64,000 nucleotides of DNA from Cricetomys ansorgei (GCA_026225945.1 JAMJFZ010000199.1:68860501-68924500); one strand, 5' to 3'. Counted from the stretch's first letter, positions 1 to 11,492 are shown. Translations and numbers: made by a program. The notes: a model not told the origin generated them from the sequence alone.

Positions 1-700
1 TTGATCTATAATGGTCTACACACTCGATAAGATCCTCATTTCCTGCAGACACAGCACTCCAAGAGAAACATACTATACTCAGACTACTGGAGTACTGGAG
101 GGCAGCTCCTGCTCTGTCTTTTAGCATGGTCTATTTAAAGTGGTTACAATCTCTAACTAGTGCCTATGATTCAGCAGTTGCAGGTGTTCAGGGACTGGAC
201 ACAGGTGTAATGTGCTCAAGGAAGGTATATGTATGGCTCTGTGGTGCAGGAGCCCACAATACATGCAGATGAAAGCAGGTGGGAGGGGCATCCTCCACAG
301 ACAGACAAGGAGTAGGAACAATCTGCCAAGTCAGATGCAGAAAGACAAGAAAAGGCTGAGTTAAGGTTGAGCAGTGCTTACTGATTCCAGTGCCTGGTAC
401 CTTCTATGTTAAGCACAGGGCCTGAATGGTGATGGGAGGGAGCCCTTGGTATAATAGAGAAAACACACAAAAAATGACAGCATATTAAAGAACATTTCGT
501 TGTGACTAAAATGGGCCAGCAGAGCTTACTTGTCTGTTACTCATCTAACAGCTTCTCTTCCCTTTGACTTGCTTGCCTCTTCCTTGTACCTCTGCATGCT
601 CTACCCATCTCCCTTCAAGGGCTCTACATGAAAATGGATGCAACTGCAGCCAGAACTCTGAAGACAGTAAGTGGCAAGTGGCAGGAGATACTTTGATGTT

Positions 701-737
701 AAAAAAAAAAAAAAAGACAGCGAGAGAGAGAGAGAGA
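701..737. repeat. A15 run and (GA)n microsatellite
   Basis: Fifteen A followed after a short spacer by eight GA units. Confidence 0.9.
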
Positions 738-1547
738 CAATGTCTACTCTGTCCTACCCTGCAAGTTCTCCCTGGGGCTCTACACCTGTTTCCTCTATGA
801 GTTTGAAAAGCACTTCTCTCAAGATTCTGTACAAAGTGCTTAACTTTCCTCTGATGACTGCTTCATTAGTTTGCCTCTTTCTCCTTACCATAGGCAAGTC
901 CCACTGCATGTCTTACTGTTGTGCTGAGTTGCTCTTCAGTACATGGCAAGAGAGACTAGATGGGCCTGTAAGGAGCCTGAAATGGTCAGGGAGGTGTGTG
1001 GGTGGCAGGACTCAGAACTAAGAGGATCTGGTGACAGTGAATGTGGGAGAAGGCAAAGGGGCAACACCTCAGCCTTTCAGGGATAAGTATGTAATGAATA
1101 TGACATTAAAACCAAAGAGGAAGCTAATAGAGTTAGTTCAGGATCTGGTGACTTTGATGTGTTGATAAAAAAGGGGGAAGGGAACGATGTGGATAAGGGG
1201 AAGGAGGAAAGGAGACTACTTCAAAAATACCACCACCAGGATATTATCACTTAGTTGATGAACATCAACCAAAACTCTGAATGAACAAATACAAAGCCCA
1301 GCCAAGCATCTGTAAACATGTGGGATTTGTCTGCAGAAGGCAGTCAAGCCTATGAGATGCTTCCACTAGACATGGTAGGCCTTTCAAAGTTTCCTCTTAT
1401 GAGCAGAACGTTTAACACATACAGTCATGCTATATAGAGAACAGACATCTTTAAATAAAAGCAAAGAACACAAGGCAATTCTTCAGAAGAAAAACAAATA
1501 TTGTAACTAAAACTAAAAATGAAGAAAGAAAAGAAAACTTAAGGAGG

Positions 1548-1755
1548 TTTGAGACTGAGTCTCACACTATTTAGCTCAGGTGGCCAGGAACTCACAGCAA
1601 CACTCCCTCAGCCAGCTGAGTGCTAGGATTATAGGTGTTTGATTTTTTTTTCCTTCTTCCCTATACTGGGAGTGAGCCCAGCACCTTACACATGCTACTC
1701 AAACACCTTACACATGCTAGTCAAGCATCTTACCACTGAGATACACCCCCAACCA
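1548..1755 (-). mobile_element. B4-type SINE, degraded
   Basis: A B1-like part (GAGACTGAGTCTCACACTAT...) is followed by an ID-like part ending in TTACCACTGAGATACACCCCC, both reverse complement. The ID part holds a 17-18 bp tandem duplication (about 1682-1717). Confidence 0.6.
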
Positions 1756-1859
1756 AATTTTAAATGAAAAAATTGAAAAAGCAACTCAGTTATGCATTTA
1801 GAAAATCTAAGTGTATAGGTCAAAGAAAGTCTTCACAGAGTGATTGTTAGAAGACAGAG

Positions 1860-1990
1860 GGCAAGCTAGGTATGTTGGCCTGTGATCTTGGTTACTCTGG
1901 AGGAGGAGGGTTGCAGTATTGGGATCTTCTAAGCTCTATAATAAATAAATTCAAGGCTAGCTTGGACAATTTAGTGAGACCCTGTAACAG
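1860..1990 (+). mobile_element. B1-like SINE, degraded
   Basis: Recognisable from the TCAAGGCTAGCTTGGACA and GTGAGACCCTGT landmarks of B1 3' halves. Confidence 0.5.
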
Positions 1991-2409
1991 CAGCATCTAA
2001 AGTCCTAACAACAGAGTACATCACACAGAAATGTACACCTGAGTAGCTCAGTGCCAAGGAGAAACCGAGACAGGTGAGGCTCTACACAGACAGCATTTTA
2101 TTTAGGCACCGAAGGCAAGTCCTCAGAGATTACAGAACCTGTATTGAATAAATTAGAATTGAACTGTGAAGACACTCCAGCAGGCCTTGCTGCTGTACAT
2201 GGAGGGAGACTCATCAAAGTGAACATTGTAGTGAGGGTCTGGGAATGTGTCAATAAGCTCTGTATATGGACTATGCACATATATTTGGAGCTATGCAGAG
2301 ACTGGAGACACCCTGCACAGAGCATGAATTAGGCTTTTACCAGAACTCACCACTGCTTCAAAATGAAAGATGCAGCACATGCAAATAATTTCAAAGAAAA
2401 GCAAGCCTG

Positions 2410-2640
2410 TAGAATGCAGGCACGCCTGAGCCTTCTGATGAGAATTCCCCAACTCCCTCAGGAGGCCAGCTCGGGTCACATCTGTCTAAGCCAGTCCCAT
2501 GACCCCACGTCATTACCCACGCTCTTCCCACTGCCTGGAATGTATTTCCTGTGCCTGTTTGCTCTGCAAATTCCAGTTTCTCTTTTAAGCCTTAGCTCAC
2601 ACATCATCTGGACTCCAGTGCCACAGGGGCACAGAAACTC
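2410..2640 (+). mobile_element. L2-like ancient LINE remnant
   Basis: CCACTGCCTGGAATGTATTTCC and the later CCTTAGCTCACACATCATCT are typical of mammalian L2 3' regions. Family by recognition only. Confidence 0.5.
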
Positions 2641-3695
2641 CTCTTCTCTTTAGACCTCCATTGGCAGAGTAACCTGGTGACAGATTTCCACAGTGATCAG
2701 CAGTACAGCTCTGTTTAGTGGAGCCATATATACCACTCCTGCACTGAAACCTATCAATAAATTCAAATAATTTCATTTTTAAAAATGCAAACAAATGCTG
2801 TATGTGTATGGCGGGGAGGCTTCCTGGATGACAAAAAGCTTAAGATATAGGTCAAAGAACAATTGGTGTCTTCGTAAGACTCATTCCCAAAGGAATTAAG
2901 CCACAACTACTAGTACTGTAATTAATACTTTGTGACATGACTTAAAATCTAGATCTGTCTTAACTAATTGAGAATTCTGAAAGTACAGGATACTCTTTTT
3001 CTCCAAAAGGATATAAAGTATAAATCCACATGATGAGGGACCCGACAACTCAGCTAAGTAAACCCCCAGTCCCACAGAGAAAGACATGTAGCATGGCTAA
3101 AGGGCCACTCTGCACGGAGGGTGGGTCCCCAGCACTGACAAGCCTGCTGCTCTGTTCTGTACATCACCTCTGTGAGGAGACACAAGTCCATTCATGCAGC
3201 CTTACTCCCAAAATCTAAACTTGTATTTTAAGTTTAAACGTATTTGATTTTTTTAGTAAAACCTGGCCAAATGGGAGACATTTTATCTTTATTTTCCTGT
3301 AAATAAATGTAGCTGTATTTTGTATAGAAATGTTAATGCTGAATTCTGGGACTTTAATAGAGAATTATAGAATAATAACTTGTGTCATAATTAGCTTCCT
3401 AAGTGGAGGGAAAAACCCAGTAAATTCTGAGGCACACATGGCCCCCAAGATATTGGAAAAATTAAGAACATGGCCTAATTGCACAATGTAGATGTGAATG
3501 ACTTTATATTGGAACATTATATAGAAAATGTCAGATGACTACAAACATTATTGTTATTGTTTACTGTCCCATTACTCACAGTTAACTTTGATAAGAAGGC
3601 AGTTAAGTGACAATATACTGTCCTGAAGAGGCAGAGACTTGAAATGTGGAGTGTGTATTACCATCTGAGGTTGAAATAGATATATAAGACACTAA

Positions 3696-3860
3696 GGGCT
3701 GGCAAGATAGCTCAACAAGTAAAGGTACCTGCCTCCAAGCCTGATAACCTGAGGCCATCCCCTGGTTGCATGACTCTGATCTAAACACGCATGCCGGAGC
3801 TACTCCAGCCCTACCTCCCTGAATAAATAACTATAATAAAAAATAAAAAAATAAAAACAC
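3696..3860 (+). mobile_element. B2/B3-family SINE
   Basis: tRNA-like head GGGCTGGCAAGATAGCTCAACAAG with A/AATAAA-rich 3' end. Confidence 0.7.
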
Positions 3861-4363
3861 TGAAAAACAGAGCTTCCCCATTGTGATTTACTTCCTGGCC
3901 CCCCATGTGTACACTGTTGGCTGTTCCCTGAGTTGGCCCCAGGATTTCCCTAGGAGTACAATCTGCACAGGCTAAAGCATGCTCCACCAGCTTAAGTGCA
4001 AAAGCTTTCAGTGTTTTAACTTTACTTTAAGCAGAGCAGCCTATGCACTCAAGCTGGTAGTGTGTGCTTTAACCTGTGCAGATCAGTGTTAAAGCAATTG
4101 GCTAGCATGTGTGAGTCTCTGGGTTCAATTGTTCTGACAGTGCATACACACCCCCTCTCAAAAAGAGAAATACAACAAATGAAGTTAGAATCACACCCTG
4201 AGGAAGTCTGTAGAGTATAATTTGAAACCATGCTTTACAATATCACCTCTGGTTAATGTAAATGCTTCTAGCCATAGACTTCAAGAAGTTTAGGATCAGG
4301 ATTGGATTCTGCCCTCTCTGTATCTTGTCTCTTAGCACAAAGTATAACACTAAGGTGGTGTCT

Positions 4364-4745
4364 TACTTAGGGTTTCTATTGATGTGATAAAACACCATGA
4401 TCAAAAGCGATCTAGGGAGGAAGATGTTTATTTATATATCAGATCAGGCTCCATCACTGAGGGAAATCAGGACATGAACCTGGAGGAAGGAACTGAGGTA
4501 GAGACCATGGAAGAGTGCTACTTGTTCCCCATGGGTTATTCAGCTGGTTTTCTTATACCATTCAAGGCCACCTGCTCAGGTATAACACTGCCCCAGTGAG
4601 CTGGGCTTGCTCACATCAATTATTAAGAAAATGCACTACAAGAGCTGTCTACAAATTTTATGAAGGCATTTTCTCAACTGAAGAGTTCCTCTTCCCAAAT
4701 AACTGTAGCCTGTATCAAACTGACATAAAAACTAATCAATACAGT
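4364..4745 (+). mobile_element. Rodent medium-frequency repeat, copy 1
   Basis: Starts TTAGGGTTTCTATTGATGTG with ATAAAACACCATGATCAAA and ends near CAAACTGACATAAAAACTA, the typical ends of a common rodent interspersed repeat. I do not recall the Repbase name with certainty. A second, more diverged copy is at 58.15 kb. Confidence 0.6.
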
Positions 4746-5342
4746 TGGCATTGGTGAATGTCTCAGCCAAAACATGAGGAGCCAGGTTTGGATTCCCCAG
4801 GTAAAATTACTAAGAAAGACTTTGTAGAAGCAGTATGAAGTCTGGTTCTTTCCAGTCACACTTTTTCCGAGGGCCAGAGGGCAGGAGGAACAAGCTTCAC
4901 AGGCCCCAGTGCTGAGGCAAGTATACAGCAATCCAGAAGGATCAGACAGAGAGCTCTCTGTCCTTAAGGGACTTCTGAATGGGGCTGTCAGCAAGAGCTG
5001 CCTGAAAGACTTTTCTTATCAAGGTCCAGATACATCTTTCAGACATACTGCAGGAGGGGCAGGAGCCAGAGCAGGACTTACAACCATATTAGCACAGGTC
5101 TACAGGGCTGAGATGCAATGCTTTTGTTTCTGTTTTTTTTTTAAAAAACCTTCACACTAATCACTGAAGTCCTTTCTGTGTAAACACAGTGGCAATGGAA
5201 AAAACCCCAGAGAAATATCTGAGCCATAATACACTACAAAATTTTGGAAATGGATTCCTACAATATCATCAAAAAATAATAAACAGCCCATGATGGTGAG
5301 AGGTAGACTTGGATGGGGATGAGTGCTCTGTAGCATGATTAC

Positions 5343-5474
5343 CAGAAATCGTTCTTCCTTCTCCAGCCAGCGCTGGTCCTCTTCCATTTCCTGCTGCTGT
5401 CGGATTAGCCGCTCTTCCATCAAGTGAGGGGGAAGTACCTGTCCCATCCCTCGAAGGTCCAAAGCTGCTGAGTC
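5343..5474 (-). CDS. Ptk2: PTK2 linker exon (residues 790-833)
   Basis: A 132-nt exon, phase 0 to 0, acceptor CCCTTCTAG, donor GTAATC. It encodes DSAALDLRGMGQVLPPHL, then MEERLIRQQQEMEEDQRW, LEKEERFL. The second half is strongly charged and Gln/Glu-rich, likely a helix. Compared with my memory of human FAK (DSTVLDLRGIGQVLPTH) it carries the murine-type residues. The next exon, starting KPDVRLSRGS and leading to Tyr861, is not in the remaining 5.3 kb. Confidence 0.97.
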
Positions 5475-5754
5475 CTAGAAGGGACATTGGCAACAGAACA
5501 ATCAGTCTCCTGAGTCTGCTCTCATGTTCTTACTCAGAGCTGTGGGTTTTTCAAATCTATTAAGCCAAACAGTGGTAGACATAGGGCCTCTCATAGTCCA
5601 GCCATCTCTCTGAAGGGTAAGATTTACTGTGTCTAATATTCATGTGTATGGGCTGCTTCTAAGAAACAGTCCAACACACAAAAGAATGCATTAGCACTCA
5701 AGTAAAAACAGGAAAACTGGTTAGTAAGAAGAGCAAGCGGAAATAGGACTTAAA

Positions 5755-6042
5755 CAAGAGCCATGTGTGGTAACATACATGTCAAGGAAACTAAGGTAGG
5801 AAGACAGTTCAAGGGCAGCCTGCATTATATCAGACTGTTTCATAAAAAAACACAAGAGAGGTCAATGAGATGACTTCTCGAGTATAGGTACTTTGCTCCA
5901 AGCCTGGTGACCTGAGTTCAAAATCAAGAACCCATGTAAAGGTAGTACAGAATTAACTTCATAAAGTTGTCCTCTGACCTCCATATTCAAGGTATAGCAC
6001 ACAGGCCTCTCCCTCCCATTTCCCAAAATAACAAATAAAATT

Positions 6043-6080
<38 letters not shown>
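5755..6080 (+). mobile_element. SINE fragment, B2/B3 SINE and (CA)18 tail
   Basis: A degraded B1-like piece is followed by a B2/B3 copy (GGTCAATGAGATGACTTCTC) whose 3' end has grown into a CA microsatellite at 6045-6080. Confidence 0.65.
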
Positions 6081-6082
<2 letters not shown>

Positions 6083-6255
6083 GATTGAGGATGTAGCTAA
6101 GCTGTTAGATCCCTAGATTTAATCTGCAGCACTGCCTGAATGTTATGGTGGTACAGACCAACACTCAGGAGGTAGAGGTAGGAGGATCAGTTCAAGGTCA
6201 TCCTTGGCTACATAAGGAGTTTAAGGTTAGTCTCAACTACTTAAGACTGAGTCTC

Positions 6256-6282
<27 letters not shown>
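6081..6282 (+). mobile_element. B4-type SINE with A27 tail
   Basis: ID-like head (GATTGAGGATGTAGCTAAGC) fused to a B1-like body ending GACTGAGTCTC and 27 A residues at 6256-6282. The tail is nearly uninterrupted. Confidence 0.7.
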
Positions 6283-6286
<4 letters not shown>

Positions 6287-6447
6287 GAGAAACAAGTTTG
6301 CTTCAAAGAAAAAGTACAAATAATAGACAATTATAGAAAATCTTTAAATGCTCTTAACTGTGGAGCCATCTCTCCAGCCCCTAGAGAGGTTCTTGGGTTC
6401 AAATAAATAATACTATAAAAGTGGTTCTTAGTTTTAGCTGAAAATTT

Positions 6448-6567
6448 GTGTGTGTGTGTGTGTATATATATATATACATGTATATATACATATATATATG
6501 TATATATGTATATATACATGTATATATATATATACACACACATATATATACACACACATACACACAG
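6448..6567. repeat. (TG)n-(TA)n-(CA)n compound tract
   Basis: TG units pass into imperfect TA/ATAC units and end in CA units; the outer TG and CA arms are complementary. Confidence 0.95.
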
Positions 6568-6689
6568 TCCAAAGAACATAGCTGGGTCTGTATTTTTTTC
6601 TTAGCTCCATGTGTATGCTAATTACATACTGAGAATCCTCCCTTTCAAAAAAACTGAATAAGCTGTGATTATAGCACTTGTCCATGCTA

Positions 6690-6770
6690 TAATCCATTTG
6701 GGCAATACTAGGGATTAAACCTAAGGTCTTCCATATGCTAGGCAAGCTCTCTACTACTGAATCCCCAGTA
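6690..6770 (-). mobile_element. ID-type SINE
   Basis: Reverse complement of the tRNA-Ala-like ID core (AGGGATTAAACCTAAGG ... CTACTGAATCCCCAG). Confidence 0.6.
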
Positions 6771-6837
6771 ATTAAAAAAAAAAAATCATAAAACTAGAAA
6801 AGATTGAGTAGACGGGGCATCTTAAGTTTTTTTATAT

Positions 6838-7105
6838 TTTGCTTTTATTATTATGTGTGTGTGCCCATACACGTGGATGGGGTTGGAGGGAAACTTTCAG
6901 GATTTGGTTTTCTCTTACCAAAGTGTGTATTAGGGATCAACTCAGGTTGTCAGGCTTGCTCTGAAAAAGAGCTGTTATTTGCTGAGTCATCTCACAGCTT
7001 TTATTTTGTTTGAGATAAGCCCCAGCTATGTAGCCCAGGTTGGCCTAGAATTTGCAATCATCCTGCCTCATCTAGAATTCTTGGTATGAACAGCTATAAC
7101 TGGCT
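6838..7105 (-). mobile_element. B2/B3-like SINE followed by B1 fragment
   Basis: TTATGTGTGTGTGCCCATAC to TGCTGAGTCATCTCACAG is an antisense B2/B3; GAGATAAGCCCCAGCTATGTAG onwards is antisense B1. The pair lies about 70-120 bp downstream of the 7.3 kb exon. Confidence 0.65.
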
Positions 7106-7223
7106 AAATGGATTATCTAGATTTTAGAATTAAATAATCCTAAGTCATCTCAGATTTATAAATAACAGGTGACTTAAACTGCACTTTGTCCTTTACTGAC
7201 TATAGCTAAGAACTCCCATTTAC

Positions 7224-7361
7224 CTCCACATTGGGCTGCCACATGGACATCTCCTGAGGTCTGTGATTCCATAATTCTGTCTGGTCCAGAAGAGATGCCT
7301 GACCTGGATAAATGCTGCCAGCCATGGCTGGGATTCCATGGGAACCCGGGTAGCCAGAGAC
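7224..7361 (-). CDS. Ptk2: PTK2 linker exon (residues 744-789)
   Basis: A 138-nt exon, phase 0 to 0, acceptor CACTCACAG, donor GTAAAT. It encodes VSGYPGSHGIPAMAGSIY, PGQASLLDQTELWNHR, PQEMSMWQPNVE, a Gly/Pro/Gln-rich, probably disordered linker. The TELWNHRPQEMSMWQP stretch resembles mouse/rat FAK more than human (TDSWNHRPQEIAMWQP), as recalled. Symmetric phases mean it could be skipped in frame. Confidence 0.97.
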
Positions 7362-7763
7362 CTGTGAGTGATTCATGAGGCAATATAAGCTTCTGACATA
7401 ACAGAGCTTCGGCTAGATTCACAAAACCAAACAACTCCTATTAAGGAGAACATAAACAGTAGGCAGAACAGGCCCTAGATCCAAGTTCTGATCCTCTGAA
7501 CGTGTCTGTTCTCTGACTTGACAAAAAAGATTGTGTAGATGTGCTTCTAAATCATGGATACAGCTGGAAACTCAAATTATCTAAGTAGGTTCAACATAAT
7601 CACAAGGGTCTTCAAATGCAGGATGGAAGCAGAATACTGAGAAATACTAAGACAGTCAATGCTGCCAACTTGGAGCTTGAAATAAACATGGAAGAAGGTG
7701 ACCTGGAGCTCAGAAATGAAGGTAGCTAACAGGACACATAACAGAGTTGTTTTTAGTTGTTGT

Positions 7764-7900
7764 GTTTCTTGAGACAGGGTTTCTCTGTGTAGCCCTGGCT
7801 GTCCTGGAACTCACTCTGTAGACCAGGCTGGCCTTGAACTCAGAGATCTGGCTACCTCTGCCTCCAGAGTGATGGGATTAAAGGTATGCACCACCAAAAT
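7764..7900 (-). mobile_element. B1 SINE (standard form)
   Basis: GAGACAGGGTTTCTCTGTG followed by TAGCCCTGGCTGTCCTGG, close to the mouse B1 consensus. Confidence 0.92.
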
Positions 7901-7904
7901 TTAA

Positions 7905-8112
7905 AAAAAAATTACTTTTATTATTTTATAATTATGTATATGTGTTTCTGTGTAGGTATGTACATCAGAATGTAGATGCCCACACAGGCCAGAGGCATCA
8001 GATACCCCCTGAAGTTGGTGTTACAGGCAGTGGGTTGATGTGAATGCTGGGAACTGAACTAGAGTCTTCTGCAAGAACAGCACAGGCTCTGAGGCATCTC
8101 TCTAGTCCAGAA
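7905..8112 (-). mobile_element. B2/B3-family SINE
   Basis: Antisense copy ending CTGAGGCATCTCTCTAGTCC, the reverse of a GGCTGGAGAGATGGCTCAG-type head. Confidence 0.75.
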
Positions 8113-8137
8113 ATGGGTTCCTTTCTTTTTTCCCTTG

Positions 8138-8308
8138 TTTTTTTTTTTGTTTTTTGGTTTTTTTTTTTTTTTGAGACAGGGTTTCTCTGTTGTAACTCTT
8201 GCTGTCATGGAACTCACTCTGTAGATCAGGCTGGCCTCAAACTCACAGAGATCCACCTGCTTTGCTGTCTCCCAAGTGCTGGGATCAAAGGCCACCACCA
8301 TCCAGCTC
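8138..8308 (-). mobile_element. B1 SINE, TTGTAACTC variant
   Basis: T-rich start (reverse of the A tail), GAGACAGGGTTTCTCTGTTG then TAACTCTTGCTGTC. Carries the variant block discussed in the findings. Confidence 0.92.
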
Positions 8309-8409
8309 AGAAATGGGTTCTTAAAGAAACTTTCAGGAAAAGCAATTTTCTGCTTCTGTATTAGACAATGAATCTGAGTATATCTCAGGAGATAAGAACT
8401 TAGTTACTT

Positions 8410-8690
8410 CTGGGGCTGGGGTCAGTTGGTAAAGACTGCCTCATAAGCATGAAGACCTAAATTCGATTCCCAGAACACATAAAAATGCAGGGCATGATGG
8501 CACACACTTGTAACGCCAGTGATGGGGATCCCTGGGGCTCACTGGCCAGCCAGTCTATGCTAATTGGAGAACTCTGGGTAGATGGCATTCCTGAAGGTGA
8601 TACTCAAATTTGTCCTCTCACCTCCATACAAACCTGCATACACATGAACAAGTGTGCATGGGCACACACACACATACACCATATATTCTT
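8410..8690 (+). mobile_element. B2/B3-like SINE
   Basis: Head GGGGCTGGGGTCAGTTGGTAAAG, A-box/B-box-like stretch ATTCGATTCCC, CA-rich 3' end. Confidence 0.6.
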
Positions 8691-8867
8691 CGAAAATTAT
8701 TTTTCTTTGGAATTTGTCCATTATGGAAGTACTCGAGGTGACTGTTGCTGGATATGAAGGTTACAGGAGCCACAATACCATTGCTTCATGTTCAGCTCCA
8801 GAATTTCCTTTCCGTAATTAACTCAATGCCATCCCCCAGCAGTAGCCACAGCAACTATGAAATACCT

Positions 8868-9290
8868 GCTGGACATGGTGGTGCAAGCATAAAATTCTAG
8901 CACTTAGAAACTAAGGCAAGAGGCCAGCATGGACTTCACAATGAGTGCCTGTCTCTAAAACAAACAAACAAACACAACCCCACAAAACAGTAGAGCTAGA
9001 TATGGTGGCACATGGCTTATAATCCTGGCACTTGTGAGGCTGAGGCAGGAAATCACAAATTTGGGGTCATCTTGATCTACATAGTGAGTCCTAGGCTAGC
9101 TTATGGTCCACATATTGAGATCCTGTCCCCCAAAATCCAAACATGCCAGGTATGGTAGCATACACTTTTGATTTTGGCACTTGAGAGGAAGAAGCAGGTA
9201 AATCTCTAGGAGTGTACATTATAAATTCCAGGGCAGACATGGCTACATAGTCAGACTGTCTCAAAAACTGAAAAATTCCAAACAAATTCA
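8868..9290 (+). mobile_element. Three consecutive B1-like SINE units
   Basis: Units at about 8868-8985, 8996-9135 and 9142-9290 each run from a TGGTGGCA/CATGGT-type head through AGGCAGG-like text to GTCTC-A-rich ends. They are diverged from one another. Confidence 0.6.
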
Positions 9291-9724
9291 CTTCCAAACA
9301 AGGATAAAAACCACAACAAAACTAAATGTATTCCTCCAGCGAACAAGAGGCTAATGGTGGTAGGAGAGGCCACGTCTTCTATTTGTGAGAGTAGTGACCA
9401 CAGCAGAGAAAGAGAACCTTCAGAGGGACATGGTGACAAAACCTAGGCAGAAGGACAGCAGAGGGTAATCTGAAATGGCTTCTCTTCAACTGAGAGAATA
9501 CGGAGCAGATGCCATCACATGGCCAGAGTTGCCAGTTATTTGGTTAGTGAGATGAGATAAAATGTACTACAAAATCCATATTCCCAAACATCAACATGTC
9601 CTTTAGCAAAGGCTCACGTACGTTTAGGTCTCTGAGCACTGGCAAATGCTCAAACTCCCCAAGGATAGTATCTAATTAATGAAAAATCCTAGTGGATACA
9701 AGTGCTGTACCACTCATTTTTTCT

Positions 9725-9905
9725 ACTTTTTACATACTTTTATTTATATGTGTATCACTTACGTGCAGGAGCTTGAGGAGGCCACAAGAGGGGGTTGGAT
9801 TCCCAGAAACTAGTTACTAACAGTTGTGATGTGGCTGATGGGAACCAAACCTGGGTCCTCTACAAGAGTAAGTGTTCTTAACTGCTGAGCTATCTCTCTA
9901 ATCCC
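9725..9905 (-). mobile_element. B2/B3-family SINE
   Basis: Antisense; ends TTAACTGCTGAGCTATCTCTC. Confidence 0.75.
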
Positions 9906-11405
9906 TACACCACTTTTTTTTTTTTTTATTAAAAAGTGATACATTATTAACAGAACTTTCAGGAATTTCTACAAAAAAGAGATTCTGTGAAATTTAAAGC
10001 AGTATTCTAAACAACCCTCAGGGGCTTCCACAGTAGTAGGATCAGACACTTACAAACATGCCTTCTAGCCTGTCCAGGTTTCCTACATGCCTTGAAGGAC
10101 AGACAGAACTGAGAGCTACCTTAGAAAGCAGGTGTTTCTGCTGTCTAATTCTTCCTCAGGGTCAGCTGAAAACTGATTTCCAGAAGAGGCAGGTAGGTAG
10201 ACCCTGGCTGTTCTCTAGGGTGGCTGAGTTGTATGCTAGCGCCTAGGGTCTTCTCATCAGTCAGACCTGAGTTTGCCTTCTTTAGCCTATCTGCACACCT
10301 CTCATTGCTCTGATCCTTGTCTTGGTCAGAGTTCCAGCTCTTTTGCTGAGCTGTAATGTACCCCACTGTGCATATAGCCAGGAAGAGTGGGAGACTTCCC
10401 TTTCTAAGTTCTAAGTGCTTAGACAGTAGATGAATAAACTTGGGGACCTTGTCTCCTTGCTATCATTAAGTAGTGTCTCCCAGAACACAGGCCTGGACCA
10501 TCAGCCCTAAAACAGTTCCTAGTGATGGGAATCTTCTTTGGATCCACATGAGAATCAATGTGTGCTATATACAAAGCCTGAAACTCACCTAGTACCCACT
10601 GTCCTAGACTATCACAGATGTATCACCTTTTGTTTTCTAGTAAGAAGTATTGTTTGTCCATATTGGCCCAAGAGTCCTTTATGTAAATCTGCTCTCAGTA
10701 ACTCCGTGGAATGTCCTCAGTAAACCTTGTCATGGGCAAAAAAACTGATCCCTCAAGCACACACCGCATTTCACTTACATCAAACTACATAACAGACAAA
10801 ATATATACCTCTTTTAGCCAGGTAACAAAGATCAGAAGGGTGATGACCTCTAGGGCTAGGATGACTGGCTGGGAAGGGCACAAAGATGCTCCCTAAAGAA
10901 TGGGGCCATGGTACGGGTATAAACATAATGGTGTTGGCCTCGTTAGCAAGCACCTTCTCCTTGGCTAACCATTCTGCTCCTGGATGCCTGTTCCAAATCC
11001 ACCATCCCTCCACACTCACCTGCAGGGCATCTATCTCTTCTGCTTTCACTTACAGTTATAGTGCTTTACATATTATTTGTCTTCTGGAAAAACTATAGTT
11101 CAGTATTATCTCTGCTTAGATGTGTCTGCAGCTTCACCTTGCCCCTTAGAGGCAGATGGGAGAGAATGGGTCTAAGTATTGGCTTGCCCTTTAAGACATG
11201 ATTGATGAATGCTGTGGGCTTATGGGGGATTAGAAGGCCAAGATAACTATCTCCAAGGCAAAGACCAAGGTGACCAGTTTCTTAGCTTCCACTCACCAAA
11301 ATAAGTAGACAAGCTAGAGGACAAAAACAAATTCAAGGTTCTTCACACCATACAAGGACTGATGAGCCAAGTAGCATGTTGTATATATGGGACAAACTCA
11401 TTTAC

Positions 11406-11492
11406 CTGGTAATGATTGGTCTGGACCATGTGCTGTGGGCTGGGATAAAATCCTTCGCTGGACCTTGGGCTAGGATAACCAGGTCTACTGGG
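11406..11492 (-). CDS. Ptk2: PTK2 linker exon: PR2 motif, Ser722 and Ser732 (residues 715-743)
   Basis: An 87-nt exon, phase 0 to 0, acceptor TGTTCACAG, donor GTAAAT. It encodes PSRPGYPSPRSSEGFYPSPQ then HMVQTNHYQ. With PPK from the preceding exon it completes PPKPSRP (712-718), the PR2 motif that binds SH3 domains such as that of p130Cas. Ser722 and Ser732 each precede Pro and are known phosphosites (Ser732 for Cdk5). Being symmetric and in phase 0, its skipping would keep the frame but break PR2. Confidence 0.97.

Larger units (their letters stand above)
1..5342 (-). other. Intron after the residue 790-833 exon (partial)
   Basis: No exon was found; the expected next exon (KPDVRLS...) lies beyond the left edge. 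Contents: A/GA tract near 0.7 kb, degraded B4 and B1-like SINEs at 1.5-2.0 kb, an L2-like remnant at 2.4 kb, a B2/B3 SINE at 3.7 kb and a rodent medium repeat at 4.4 kb. The stretches 1-700, 740-1500 and 2800-3690 show nothing I recognise. Confidence 0.85.
5475..7223 (-). other. Intron between residue 744-789 and 790-833 exons
   Basis: 1,749 bp, almost all repeat-derived: degraded SINE, B2/B3 with CA tail, B4, an alternating purine-pyrimidine tract, ID, B2/B3 and B1 fragments. No exon or conserved-looking island seen. Confidence 0.9.
7362..11405 (-). other. Intron between residue 715-743 and 744-789 exons
   Basis: 4,044 bp. The half from 7.7 to 9.9 kb is SINE after SINE (B1, B2/B3, B1, B2/B3-like, three B1-like units, B2/B3). 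From 9.92 to 11.4 kb no repeat or gene is recognised. Confidence 0.9.

Noticed and set aside
1..5342. Search for the next PTK2 exon (KPDVRLS, Tyr861 region)
   Set aside because: No matching reverse-complement text found by eye; the exon should lie beyond the left edge.
6331..6745. Cys/Val- and Tyr/Ile-rich ORFs in TG/TA tracts (also near 32.05, 35.2 and 37.8-38.1 kb)
   Set aside because: Direct translations of dinucleotide repeats.
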